A stretch of DNA of 64,000 nucleotides from Candidatus Peribacteria bacterium (GCA_023898505.1 CP060226.1:372001-436000); one strand, 5' to 3'. Positions 53,356 to 62,438 are shown, counted from the first letter of the stretch. Numbers and translations are program-made. Notes: generated by a model not told the origin, from the letters alone.

Positions 53356-53449
53356 ACTAGTATACACGCACGTTAAAAATTGCAAGTTCAAGAATATCAT
53401 CCAGAAAAGCTCCTTCCTTTCGTAGGAAAGGAAGGTTGGGATGGATTAT
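53356..53449. repeat. TA-array repeat R1 (promoter plus hairpin)
   Basis: A 94-base unit. On the minus strand it holds palindrome CCTTCCTTTC..GAAAGGAAGG, then -35 TTGCAA, a 15-base spacer and -10 TATACT with TG extension. It differs from R4 (55216-55309) at only three positions. It separates cassettes A and B, terminating one and starting the next. Confidence 0.85.
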
Positions 53450-53458
53450 CCGAAAAAG

Positions 53459-53692
53459 CTAATTATCTATTCATAATAATTGTAAAAATTCTTCATGGGA
53501 TATGGATGATTGTCTCAATATAGTTCTCAGAAGTCATCTTCAAATATCTCTCCCCTTATGAACAGGAACTGTTATGGTTTTATCTTCAAATATAAATTGA
53601 TGGTGACTTCAAGAAGTTCTCGCTAACCTGTATCACTTTTTCTTCAAGATTTTGATTAAGTTCTTTGCTGATATTATTGGTAATCTTACCAT
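53459..53692 (-). CDS. hicA: HicA-family toxin (cassette B)
   Basis: A 77-residue HicA: MVRLPIISAKNLIKILKKKGY, RTSGSHHQF (GSH, Gly by UGA), KTITVPVHKGRDIGRG, LRQSSISHEEFLQLLG. Start ATG 53692 lies inside the hicB frame: the two genes overlap by 113 bases in different frames. Stop TAG just upstream of R1. Confidence 0.9.
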
Positions 53693-53918
53693 CCTTATTA
53701 TATGTTAGATTTATAAATCTTGATGCTTTATATGGTCTTTCTCATTGTTTTATCATCTGAAAATACATATTTGAGATATCTTGTAAATTTTCTTGAAGTT
53801 CTTCTAAATTATATCATTGGGTGAAAAAACCATCAAATAAAGGGGATTCGGCAACCCAAACTCAATCCTCATCCTGTTCCAATAAAATTGGTAACTTTAA
53901 AAAATCATTTACCTGCAT
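53580..53918 (-). CDS. hicB: HicB-family antitoxin (cassette B)
   Basis: A 112-residue protein. The HicB fold reads FLKLPILLEQDEDGVWVAESP.FDGFFTQGYNLEELQENLQDI. The C-terminal about 38 residues are encoded by bases that also encode the start of HicA in another frame. Four UGA codons are Gly. -10 TATAAT (minus, 53950-53955) and -35 TTGCAA in R2 precede the ATG at 53918 by about 30 bases. Confidence 0.85.
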
Positions 53919-53970
53919 ACTTCCCACAATTAAGAGCTAAACTCCCACCATTATACCCCTATAAAAAAAA

Positions 53971-54037
53971 ATTGCAAGTTCAAGAATATTATCTAAAAAA
54001 CTCCTTCATTTCGGAAAGGAAGGTTGGGATGGATTAT
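53971..54037. repeat. TA-array repeat R2
   Basis: Matches the core of R1/R4: ATTGCAAGTTCAAGAATAT, a CTCCTTCATTTCGG..GGAAGG palindrome and GGTTGGGATGGATTAT. It carries the -35 TTGCAA on the minus strand; the -10 TATAAT lies 15 bases further. Confidence 0.85.
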
Positions 54038-54059
54038 TTAACTCTTATTACCAATTAAA

Positions 54060-54099
54060 AAGCCCAGGCTCAAGCACCTAGTAACTTGAGCCCGGGCTT
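54060..54099. repeat. GC-rich palindrome beside R2
   Basis: AAGCCCAGGCTCAAG / CTTGAGCCCGGGCTT with a 10-base loop. It is followed by a truncated repeat copy AAAGGAAGGTTGGGATGGA (54100-54121). Confidence 0.75.
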
Positions 54100-54124
54100 G
54101 AAAGGAAGGTTGGGATGGATTATG

Positions 54125-54161
54125 AAAAAGAAACATCCCCCGAGTTTCGGGGGATGTTTCT
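54125..54161 (-). terminator. Terminator after ParE-like toxin (cassette C)
   Basis: AGAAACATCCCCCGAG / CGGGGGATGTTTCT stem with a T-run on the minus strand, 46 bases after the toxin stop. Confidence 0.8.
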
Positions 54162-54206
54162 GTGTTAGGATTGAAGAGGAAATCGAAATTATGGAGATGA
54201 GCAAAA

Positions 54207-54476
54207 TTAATCCCAGGTTGGTTTCCCCTTAAAAATCGAAACAATGAAAATCTGTTTTCATCATTCATCAACACGATACACAATCCTGAATTTATACTTT
54301 GAATCAATAATTTCGAGTAGATTACTGTCTGTTTGCTTTCCTAAGTATGGAAAATATGATAGATGAGAAATTGTGTGAAAGATCTTTTGAAGAACAATCA
54401 CTGAGTAATATCAGATATATCATTTATTCAATGATATATCTTCCTTAGAATATGGTGTAAATACTATTTTATACAT
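54207..54476 (-). CDS. ParE/RelE-family toxin (cassette C)
   Basis: An 89-residue type II toxin: MYKIVFTPYSKEDI, LGKQTDSNLLEIIDSKYKFRIVYRVDEGGKQIFIVSIFKGKPTW. The K-F-R-I-V-Y-R core strand is diagnostic of the RelE/ParE fold. Four UGA codons are Gly. It overlaps the upstream antitoxin by 13 bases. Target (gyrase or mRNA) unknown. Confidence 0.85.
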
Positions 54477-54634
54477 ATACCTCCTTTTTGATCTCCACAG
54501 AACTCCTGAATCACATCTTCAAATGGGATAGTATTACCATCCTCTATATCCTGCAAAGATTTCTTAATTCTTTCTATCTCCTCATAAGTATAGCCTTTGT
54601 CCCTAAAGGTTTTGACTGCTTGATCTGATAACAT
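54464..54634 (-). CDS. Antitoxin of cassette C
   Basis: A 56-residue protein preceding the ParE-like toxin: FRDKGYTYEEIERIKKSLQDIEDG, IPFEDVIQEFC. Size and position suit an antitoxin with a short toxin-binding helix; no classical DNA-binding domain is evident. Promoter TTGCAA-15-TATAAT in R3 precedes it. Confidence 0.7.
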   Translation of the reverse strand: MLSDQAVKTFRDKGYTYEEIERIKKSLQDIEDGNTIPFEDVIQEFCGDQKGGICIK

Positions 54635-54683
54635 ATTACGAAAATTAAAAGCTATTTTCCCTTATTATATCTCAACCCTAAAA

Positions 54684-54753
54684 ATTGCAAGTTCAAGAAT
54701 ATTATCTAAAAAGCTCCTTCCTTTCCTATGAAAGGAAGGTTGGGATGGATTAT
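54684..54753. repeat. TA-array repeat R3
   Basis: ATTGCAAGTTCAAGAATAT..CTCCTTCCTTTCCTATGAAAGGAAGG..GGATTAT, the same core as R1, R2 and R4. On the minus strand it follows toxin D and carries the promoter of cassette C. Confidence 0.85.
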
Positions 54754-54765
54754 TTATAAATCTCA

Positions 54766-55035
54766 TTACCCATATAATTCACTATGTGTTCAGATATCTA
54801 CAAACTCTACAAATTCATAATCCCCCTCTCATACCTCACGAAAAAGTGCTCGTATATCTCCCGTCACATTAATACTTCTATATCCTATATACTTTCCCTT
54901 GAGATTATGATTATGTAAACACGCTTGAAGAGGGTTTGATATAAAAAGAACTAAAGTCTCCTGAAACTTCTTTCTCACAAACATATCTTTTTTACGATAT
55001 GATTTCAAAAAGCGTTTATGATACTGTATCTTCAT
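54766..55035 (-). CDS. YafQ/RelE-family toxin (cassette D)
   Basis: An 89-residue mRNA-interferase-type toxin: MKIQYHKRFLKSYRK, LFISNPLQACLHNHNLKGKYIGYRSINVTGDIRALFREV, then FVEFVDIGTHSELYG with the Gly of GTHSELY as UGA. This is the YafQ-like end motif. ATG 55035 is preferred to a TTG at 55041. It overlaps the antitoxin. Confidence 0.88.
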
Positions 55036-55189
55036 AATCAAGTAGTTTCAAGAAAGTAATGGCATCTTCTCACTCAAATGGACCATAACTATCCGTCTCA
55101 GCATTATAATACAACTGCTTTATTTTTTGAAGATCTTTCGTTAACGTCGCTTTATGTATAGTCACAGACTCTTGATCTAGTACTACCAT
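55016..55189 (-). CDS. Antitoxin of cassette D
   Basis: A 57-residue acidic protein: TIHKATLTKDLQKIKQLYYNAETDSYGPFEGEDAITFLKLLDYEDTVS. It lies directly before the YafQ-like toxin with 20 bases of overlap and resembles the short toxin-wrapping antitoxins of RelB/DinJ type. It is transcribed from R4. Confidence 0.7.
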
Positions 55190-55215
55190 ATATAAAAATT
55201 ACCAAATAATTACTC

Positions 55216-55309
55216 ACTAGTATACACGCAGGTTAAAAATTGCAAGTTCAAGAATATCATCCAGAAAAGCTCCTTCCTTTCGTAGGAAAGGGAGGTTGGG
55301 ATAGATTAT
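55216..55309. repeat. TA-array repeat R4 (promoter plus hairpin)
   Basis: A 94-base unit, three mismatches to R1. On the minus strand it carries the CCTTCC palindrome, TTGCAA, 15 bases and TATACT, placed about 30 bases before the cassette D antitoxin start. Confidence 0.88.
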
Positions 55310-55310
55310 G

Positions 55311-55347
55311 AAAAAGAAATATCCCCCGAGTACTCGGGGGATATTTC
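55311..55347 (-). terminator. Terminator after TrbL/VirB6-like gene
   Basis: AGAAATATCCCCCGAG / CTCGGGGGATATTTCT perfect stem with a T-run on the minus strand. It has the same architecture as the hairpin at 54125-54161. Confidence 0.85.
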
Positions 55348-55402
55348 TAAAATTACTTTGAACACATTGAAGTTTGAGAATGTACTTATAAAAGTAATCT
55401 AA

Positions 55403-57775
55403 CTAAGATCTATAGTAATCATCTTTATCTAAAACATCATTACCATCTGAGTCCTTTAAATTTCAAGCTGCTATCAATACTTCCATTTCAGTCTCTACTC
55501 ACCTTAAATTATCTTCTGACATATTATTTTGTTTCATCCATTTCTTTAGTTCATCAGATGTAATAGTACCAACTCATGATTGCGAAACAAGATGCTCAGC
55601 AAGCCTTTTTATAGATTCTCGATCAAGATTTCTATCTGCATCAACCCTAAGAACAGTATTATTATCAACCTGTATAGTAGTTCATACCCTATCTCATGCA
55701 GAATTGTTAATATCTTGCGTTCACACAACCTGAGCTAAAGGGCTGACAGAACCTCACGTAGTAGATCCAGTACTTGAAGTACTTCAAGAAGATCAACCAA
55801 GATATGTATCTACTTCATCATTCGCCCTTGGGCCTCATGCACCCGCAAATAAAGAAAAACTATCATTTTTAGCATCGGTATCAAGCTTTCTTAGCACCTC
55901 TTGTACAACAGCAGAGTTTCCAGATGCCCCCCTGAGTCTTGTCATTAAGTTATTAAATTCTGTTTCTGATGTTCTAAATCAATAATTACTATCGGTTCTA
56001 ATCGCCTCAAAAGCATCTGCAAGAGAATTCAAAGCTTGAGTATTTCCAGCTAATTCCCTAGATTTACCAATTTTAAATACATCATCAATTCATGCTCTAA
56101 TAGATCTAGCATCATTATTTCTATCTACACGAGACTGTAGTGCAGTAGAGGCATTTTGATATTTAGATGAAGTTTCATCATATAAATCTCAAAAATTATT
56201 CTGAGCAAATTGTGTTCATTTCTGCCTAGCCATATTTTCAATTTGTCACGACACAGATGATCAAGCACTCCTCAATCACTCTCCACTCAATCCCCCCGGA
56301 AATACTGGTGCATACATCGGAGATTTTGCAACCAGTCCACCAACCTGACCTCAAAAATCAGAAATTGGTTTAGTGATCATCTCTGTAATTTTGCTCTGTT
56401 TCATTGCTGCCATGATAGCAATCCATAAAACAACGACTCAAAAAAGCTGCAGTACTAATGCTCAAACAATACCCAAGGCGCTATCACCTAAACCTCAAAG
56501 ATTTAGTCCTCCTTCTGTTGATCAGGAAGTTGCTCATTTTACATGTAATTGAAATCCTAAAATTTTAATTGTACTCACACCTCAAACATTACTTGTTTCC
56601 ACACTCCCAATCTTTTTTGTAGTACCGTCAGTTTTAGCCAATCCATTTTGTATACCATAGATAAATAATAATCCAAACGAAAGAGCAAACATGACATACA
56701 CAGGAACCATCGCAAGCGCAAAGAATTCTTTTAAGTTAAACTGAGAAAACATCCCTTCTCCCCCTTCTTTTTTATCCAAAAAGTACATAAGTCCAAAAAC
56801 TGGCGAGAGCATAGCATAGAGCCAAAGATAGATCCCCCTCACCGCAAGAACAATCCCGAGAGTAATCATTAAAATAGCATAGATGAGAACAAACAAGAAA
56901 TCAAAAACAAGTTTTACAATGAGTCCGCCCATCGTATTTACCCCTTGTATAATTTGATCTGCTTTCAAATTTCAAATCTCAGGAAGATTCATAATTCCAT
57001 AGGTATAGGTATACACCAGAGAAAAAATCCCAGAAGTAAGCCCCTCTCCTCAATTTATAATTGTTCCAAGGTTGGTCATATTATCACCTGTCTTTGGACA
57101 ATAAAAGAAAGAATTAGGATCATTAATACCCGTTACTGAAGGTGATGCTGCTGCAGCTGGAGATCAGCTAGCTGGCGCTTCTGGTTTTTTAGAATTTAGA
57201 TTTATTGTACATTCTTTATATACATCGATTTTTGAAATACCTGCATTATAATCAGGAAAAGTATCTGATGGAAGAGTAAGTGCAGAAGCTGTAAGTATCG
57301 CAGAAAGAGAAAGTACAAACTGTACAAAAAACCATGAAAATGGAACAATTAATACCCCAACAATAAATTTCGGAAGCGCCGTTTTTAATTGGTAAGTATC
57401 TCCCTCTTTCCCAATAATATTCATAAATGCAATCCAGATAAGTAAGAATGCAAAGATAAAGTAGATAATATTTGAAACCATAATCCATATCTCTTTGAAA
57501 AATTTATCGAGACCAAAGATTGTTCCATTAATCCATCCTGGTTCAAGAAATAAAGAAACAAGATAGGTAAGTAAACTTAAAATAAGAGCAACTCAACTAA
57601 GAAGATACTCAAATACTGATGCGACACTTCTCATTGCTTCTTGTTCTTTTGTCAATGTTTCAGTTGCAAGAGCAAAATCAGGATCTAAAAATGTAAATAA
57701 GACTAAAGCTCAGAGGATATATACCGCAAGTTTACGAAGATGGTATGAGTGTAAAATACGTGAAAAGATGTTCAT
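55403..57775 (-). CDS. TrbL/VirB6-like polytopic membrane protein
   Basis: A 790-residue protein. Seven or more hydrophobic segments lie in the first 450 residues, with a TrbL/VirB6-type central region (SPVFGLMYFLDKKEG, FFALAMVPVYVMFALSFG, WIAIMAAMKQ). A long hydrophilic tail of about 330 residues is rich in Ser, Asp, Asn and UGA-encoded Gly, and ends with an EF-hand-like DSDGNDVLDKDD loop. VirB6/TrbL proteins form the inner-membrane pore of type IV secretion or conjugation. No other T4SS genes are visible here. It is a single gene with its own terminator. Start ATG 57775, stop TAG. Confidence 0.7.
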
Positions 57776-57850
57776 AAGTATCGAGATAACAATTATATAG
57801 GATTATGGTATCACATATCTCCACCTGGAGCAAAAAATTACACCTTGCAA

Positions 57851-57882
57851 TAAAAAAAAAGATACCTGTAATACAAGTATCT
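57851..57882 (-). terminator. Terminator near gatB 3' end
   Basis: AGATAC..GTATCT stem with a TGTA/TACA inner part and a nine-T run on the minus strand, about 75 bases after the gatB stop codon. Confidence 0.65.
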
Positions 57883-57923
57883 AGCAAATCCATGAAATAA
57901 TATTAGCAATATCTAGGAAATAG

Positions 57924-57950
57924 ATCCCCGGATCAAGTCCGAGGATGACG
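57924..57950. repeat. Palindromic repeat after gatB
   Basis: GATCCCCGGATCAAGTCCGAGGATGACG, the same type as a unit inside the radical SAM gene at 32438. Confidence 0.75.
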
Positions 57951-57958
57951 TAGTTTTA

Positions 57959-59392
57959 TTACCCTAACTTTTTCTTCAGTAATTCATTAAAAATCTTTGG
58001 ATTCCCCTGACCTTTCGACGCTTTCATACATTGCCCGACAAAAAATCAAAAGATATTTTGATTTCCAGATTTATAGTCAGCTACCTGCGGAGCACAACTT
58101 GCAATCACCTCATCTACGATTGATTCTAATGCACTCATATCATTTTTCTGACGAAGATTATTTTCATCTATAATCAAATCAGCACTCCCCCCGTTGCGAA
58201 CGAGCTCTTCTACTACCTGTTTTGAGTTTGTACTTGATAGTTCATCAGCATTTACGAGTTCAATCACGCGAGCTAGCTCTTTTACTTCAAACTTTACATC
58301 TTTGATAGATGAAACTTCTTCTACTTCATTAATCAGTGCCAATAAAATCGTCGTGATATAGGAGCAAGATTTCTTTGGATCATTTGTAAGTGAAACGAGT
58401 GCTTCAAAATAATCAGATAAATCCTTATCTGCCGTAAGTATTCTTGCATCATCATCCTTTAAATCATACTCATTGAGATATTTGAGGCGCTTATCTATTG
58501 GAAGCTCTACCAAACTTTGCCTACATCCCTCAATAAAATCCTCAGGGAGATCAAGAGGGAGCAAGTCTGGTTCTGGGAAATACCTATAATCCATAGCATC
58601 TTCCTTACTTCTTTGTGTCACACTCATACCCCTATCATCATCCCACCCTCTTGTTTCTTGTTCGATGTGTTTTCCAGAGAGAAGCAGGCGTTCTTGACGA
58701 TGAGACTCTCCATCAATAGCCCTTCCGATTGCAGAAAAAGAGTTCAGGTTTTTTAGTTCTACTCTTGTGCCAAGTTCTCCGGATCACTCTGGTGCGAGAG
58801 AGATATTTACATCGCATCTCAGTTGTCATTTTTCCATATCAGCATCCGACACACCTCAAGCACGAAACATCTTTTGGAGTTCACGTAAAAACTCCATCAC
58901 TTCTTCTTTATCATGAAACACCGGTTCTGTGACTATCTCCATGAGAGGAGAACCAGCACGATTATAATCACAAAGGGTTTTCCCTCCTGCATGTGTAAGT
59001 TTTCCGGCATCATTTTCAAGATGCATATGATGAATCTCATATTCTCTTAATTCTCCATTCACCATAACTCTCACCTTTCCTTTTCCTACAATCGTCTCAT
59101 ACATCTGGGTTGTCTGGAAGCTCGTCGGTAAATCGGGATAAAAATAACTCTTTCTATCAAAACGTGAATGCGTATTTACCTCACAATCCATAAGCATCCC
59201 TCCGATAACCCCAAGACGAATAACCTCAGCATTGAGAGCTGGGAGGGCTCCTGGAAACCCCATACACACCGGACATACATGCATATTTGGCTCGCTCGCT
59301 AACTCAACAGCATTTTTACATCCACAAAACATCTTTGTTTCCGATTTAATTCTCACATGTATCTCTAACCCAATAGTTTTTTCATACTTCAT
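57959..59392 (-). CDS. gatB: Aspartyl/glutamyl-tRNA amidotransferase subunit B
   Basis: A 477-residue GatB, which with GatA and GatC converts mischarged Glu-tRNA(Gln) or Asp-tRNA(Asn) to the amides. YEKTIGLEIHVRIKSETKMFCGC, HVCPVCMGFPGALP, RKSYFYPDLPTSFQTTQM, NRAGSPLMEIVTEP, DADMEKGQLRCDVNIS (Gly by UGA), GTRVELKNLNSF and the YqeY-like end FFVGQCMKASKGQGNPKIFNELL. Its presence implies indirect Gln- or Asn-tRNA formation. gatA and gatC are not adjacent. Start ATG 59392. Confidence 0.97.
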
Positions 59393-59448
59393 ATACTATT
59401 ATCTATACTAAATAAAATAACTACTTTACAAGAAATAAAACTTTCCCC

Positions 59449-59479
59449 TGTCATTCTGAACTTGATTCAGAATCATTAC
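59449..59479. repeat. Palindromic repeat upstream of gatB
   Basis: TCATTCTGAACTTGATTCAGAATCATT, an intact palindrome of the ATTCTGA..TCAGAAT type seen degenerately at 5258. Confidence 0.75.
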
Positions 59480-59509
59480 TGTAAAATTCTATCTTCCGAT
59501 ACTATAAAA

Positions 59510-59728
59510 TTACATTCCCAAATATATATTTTTATCAATTCCACTCTGTCTAAAAATACTTAATACCGTTTTTATATTCAAAGTTTTCTTTCAATGATTT
59601 GGAATAGTTACTTTCATAGTCCCTTTCTTTAATTGTACATGACTTCATTTCTGATGGTGAATTTGAAATCCTTGTTTCAGTAAAAACTGTAATATTTCCT
59701 GACTACTGATATTATGAATATTTGGCAT
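59510..59728 (-). CDS. hicA: HicA-family toxin
   Basis: A 72-residue HicA: SSQEILQFLLKQGFQIHHQKGSHVQLKKG (GSH, Gly by UGA), VTIPNHGKKTLNIKTVLSIFRQSGID. Its start overlaps the hicB stop by one base (TAATG), suggesting coupled translation. Confidence 0.9.
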
Positions 59729-59949
59729 TATACAAGAACTGAAGTATTAATAGACGTTGCGAGAGATTGTAATATCTCATATTCATCATCACCAGGAAGC
59801 AATCCTTCAATATGGCAATTCAAGGCCTCTCTTCCATTTTGCATTGCTTCCTCCAGAGTAGCCCCCTCAGTAACAATGTTAAAAATATTAGAAACGACCG
59901 TATAACTCCCATCAGAATTTCTCAAGAGCGTAATCGGTAGATTATACAT
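59728..59949 (-). CDS. hicB: HicB-family antitoxin
   Basis: A 73-residue HicB: YNLPITLLRNSDGSYTVVSNIFNIVTEGATLEEAMQNGREALNCHIEG. No C-terminal HTH, so DNA binding is unlikely. No UGA codon is used. Confidence 0.88.
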   Translation of the reverse strand: MYNLPITLLRNSDGSYTVVSNIFNIVTEGATLEEAMQNGREALNCHIEGLLPGDDEYEILQSLATSINTSVLV

Positions 59950-60029
59950 ACCACATTGATAAAAAAATAATTCTTCCCTACTATATAATTTTTCGTCTCT
60001 TTTACAAGGGAAAATCTCTGTCTTTTTTC

Positions 60030-60057
60030 TTGATTTATAGAGATATTGGAATACAAT
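60030..60057 (+). promoter_or_regulatory. Promoter of hpf and long leader
   Basis: TTGATT and TACAAT spaced by 16 bases. The start codon is about 120 bases further, so the mRNA has a leader of roughly 110 bases with no gene; its role is unknown. Confidence 0.6.
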
Positions 60058-60177
60058 CTGGTCGTAATTTTACGGGACCTATCAAAAAAGCCTTATAAAA
60101 AGATAGCCTCGCAAAATACAACCTGAAAGAATGTTCTTTTGGGTTATTACCAAAATTATTTACGAAACCTATATATT

Positions 60178-60483
60178 ATGGAGTTACAAGTTAAAATACA
60201 CGTAGGAAAAGACGTAGAAGCATCAAAAGAAGTAGTAGAAAGACTCGTAGAAGAAAATCTACGTACAAAACTTGATCACTACCTCAATAAATTTAAAAAA
60301 TCTGATGCTGAAGGAATCATCGACCTAAAAATCGAGAAAAACAAAAAGGGGCTCTTTGACTGTACCCTACAAGGAAACCTCGATGGGAATACCTACCGTT
60401 ACTCAAGAGAAGACTACAAAAATATGGATGATGTTATCAATCACCTATTTGATCACTTTAAAGAAGAGCTGAGCGATAAATAA
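60178..60483 (+). CDS. Ribosome hibernation-promoting factor / RaiA-like
   Basis: A 101-residue protein of the HPF/RaiA fold: MELQVKIHVGKDVEASKEVVERLVEENL, KFKKSDAEGIIDLKIEKNKKGLFDCTLQGNLDGNTYRYSRE, DMDD-type end NMDDVINHLFDHFKEEL. It binds the 30S decoding centre and silences ribosomes when growth slows. It has the short form without a dimerisation domain. No UGA is used among its Gly codons. ATG 60178 is preferred over a TTG upstream. Confidence 0.78.
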   Translation: MELQVKIHVGKDVEASKEVVERLVEENLRTKLDHYLNKFKKSDAEGIIDLKIEKNKKGLFDCTLQGNLDGNTYRYSREDYKNMDDVINHLFDHFKEELSDK

Positions 60484-60485
60484 TC

Positions 60486-60512
60486 AAAAAGACGTACTCT
60501 ACGTCTTTTTTT
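60486..60512. terminator. Bidirectional terminator hpf / nucleosidase
   Basis: AAAAAGACGTA CTC TACGTCTTTTTTT hairpin. The stop codon of the convergent gene lies in the loop region. Confidence 0.85.
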
Positions 60513-61263
60513 GTTGCCTCATTTTCTCAAGAAACTTGTCCTTCGGGAGATTTTTATAGTGCTCAAAAAACGAAGGAAAGTCTATTCATAGAGCGATAAA
60601 TTTATTGGTAAGGACACGGAATTGTTCAAACTCTGCGTGGGTAAACCTGAAAAAGTCTCGGTATTTCTCAAGATCTAGAGTCGATGCTCTCTTTGGATTT
60701 TTCTCAAAAAATTGTAGCAATTTTTCTGTCACATACTCCATATCGAGCACTTCCATTGTTTTTTGCAGATCTTCTATACTCACATGTTTTGAGCCCGGTG
60801 AGATTGTATCAAAAGGAATCTTGAGGATAGCATAAGGGATTCTTTTTTTACTAGCGATAAGAGATATAGCATATGATTCCATATCTACCAGTGTTTCTTC
60901 CAAGAGGTCTGCGATAGCTGTCACTACTTTTTCAGAATTCGCGATGGAAACAAGTGGATACATTTTTGTATATATTGGTACGAGATCTTCTCTATCATTT
61001 GTAAGGTTTTTTATACGACATACCTGCAACACTCCAGAGAGAGATGCTTCTTTCTTACCACATACTCAGATATTGAGGATACAGTCAGGAAGTGTATTTT
61101 CAGACAGATATTCACTGAGAGTATACATCGTAGTATAATTTCATACGCCCGTGAGGAGAAAACGAAAACGTATATGTTTTGATCTCACACCAGAACAAAG
61201 AGCTTTTAGTACTCGCAATTCGCTTGGTAACGCTACACATATAAGTACGGTAGAAAACGACAT
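60499..61263 (-). CDS. Nucleoside phosphorylase/nucleosidase-like protein
   Basis: A 254-residue protein. N-terminal FSTVLICVALPSELRVL, then FLLTGVGNYTT (Gly by UGA), ILNIGVCG (Gly by UGA) and a distal TLVDMESYAIS match the PNP/UDP and MTA/SAH nucleosidase fold, where the Glu of DME binds the ribose hydroxyls. It starts 5 bases after the hemW stop, so it is probably co-transcribed. Substrate unknown; futalosine or 5'-methylthioadenosine are possible. Confidence 0.75.
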
Positions 61264-61268
61264 ACTCG

Positions 61269-62438
61269 CTATAATAATGCTAAAATAATATAATCTAAAA
61301 GAGGAATACCCTCGTCAGTAAGAGAGATATGATCTCAAGACTGCTCGATATAGCCTTCACAAATAAACTGTTCTAAAGATTGAGACTGAAGAGAGAAATC
61401 ATGCATATCTACGCCTCAAGTACGAAACCCAAACATCAAACGCTCTATTTCCTGTTCTTGTTCTCAAATCTTTTCTATATCTGTATATACTCACGCATAG
61501 TACTCTGAAAATGGAACTGGATTCGAAAAACGATTTCCCAATAGAAAACTATGCGCCCCAAGACCAAATCATAGCATCTCTTTATGCTGCCAGTAGGCCT
61601 GGTTATGACGGCAGGATTTTCCATTTCTCGAGAAGTTAGAGATTTCATACCTTTCAAACCCATAGTTTTTTACCAGTTTCGAGATAGAGATATACTCCTC
61701 GCTATACTCTGACTCATGAATTCATAGATGAGACCAAGGTTGTGGATACTGTACTTTTTGAAAGGGGTTTTCTTCTGTAGGCACATCCTCCAATTCATAA
61801 TAATCTTCTAACATATAGACAGATATATGCTCAATTTCAGGATATGATTCCAAAAGCAACTGTATATCTCGAGATACTTCTCCTTTACTCACATACGGTA
61901 AACCAATAATCATATCAATACTGATGGTAAAATCCGATGTACCTCATAAATTTTTCTTTGCTTCCGAAAGCACGGAAAGAGCGGAGAAGATATCCCCTTT
62001 TTGACTACGTCATATTTCTTGAAGCGACTCGGGATTCAGTGTTTGCACCCCCATACTGATACGTTTTACTCCTGCTCAGATCCATCATTTTACTGCCTCT
62101 CTCGTTACGCCTTCTGGGGTAGTTTCAAGAGTGATTTCTATCGATGGAGTAGGGCTAAATTTTTCTTTCATCAATGTAATAATTGAAGAAATCTGTCCTG
62201 GACTCAATACTGAAGGAGTTCCTCATCAAAAGTATAGAGACTCAAGTTTTTGTCCTAAAATAGAGTCCTTGGGAGTGATAACACCATGCTGTTGGAGTTT
62301 TGAGTCGATCGTCAATATCTCGTTTTCAAGGAAAGAAACATACTTCTGAACTTGATACTTCTGGATATTTCCAATCGAAGCAAATCGACAGTACTTACAC
62401 TTTTGTTCACAAAATGGAATATGAATATAAGAAAACAT
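61269..62438 (-). CDS. hemW: Oxygen-independent coproporphyrinogen oxidase-like, HemW type
   Basis: A 389-residue radical SAM protein. SYIHIPFCEQKCKYCRF cluster motif, YFGGGTPSVLS (two of the Gly are UGA), EITLETTPEGVT, ISMGVQTLNPESL, GLPYVSKGEVSRDI, YEISNFSRNG..CRHNQAYW and GFGLGAHSF match HemW, a haem chaperone. Nine or more UGA codons are Gly. It lies between a solute-binding protein (9 bases upstream) and a nucleosidase-like gene, in one apparent operon. Start ATG 62438, stop TAG. Confidence 0.9.

Noticed and set aside
53329..53400. A longer HicB start at 53400 giving 24 extra residues.
   Set aside because: The extension is translated repeat R1, and the -10 box lies downstream of that start.
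52811..55347. The repeated units could be read as a CRISPR array.
   Set aside because: Spacing is several hundred bases, the intervals encode toxin-antitoxin pairs, and no cas genes are visible.
52811..55347. A true integron or superintegron.
   Set aside because: No tyrosine recombinase in the window and no attC R/L box pairs recognised; only the cassette-like layout is similar.
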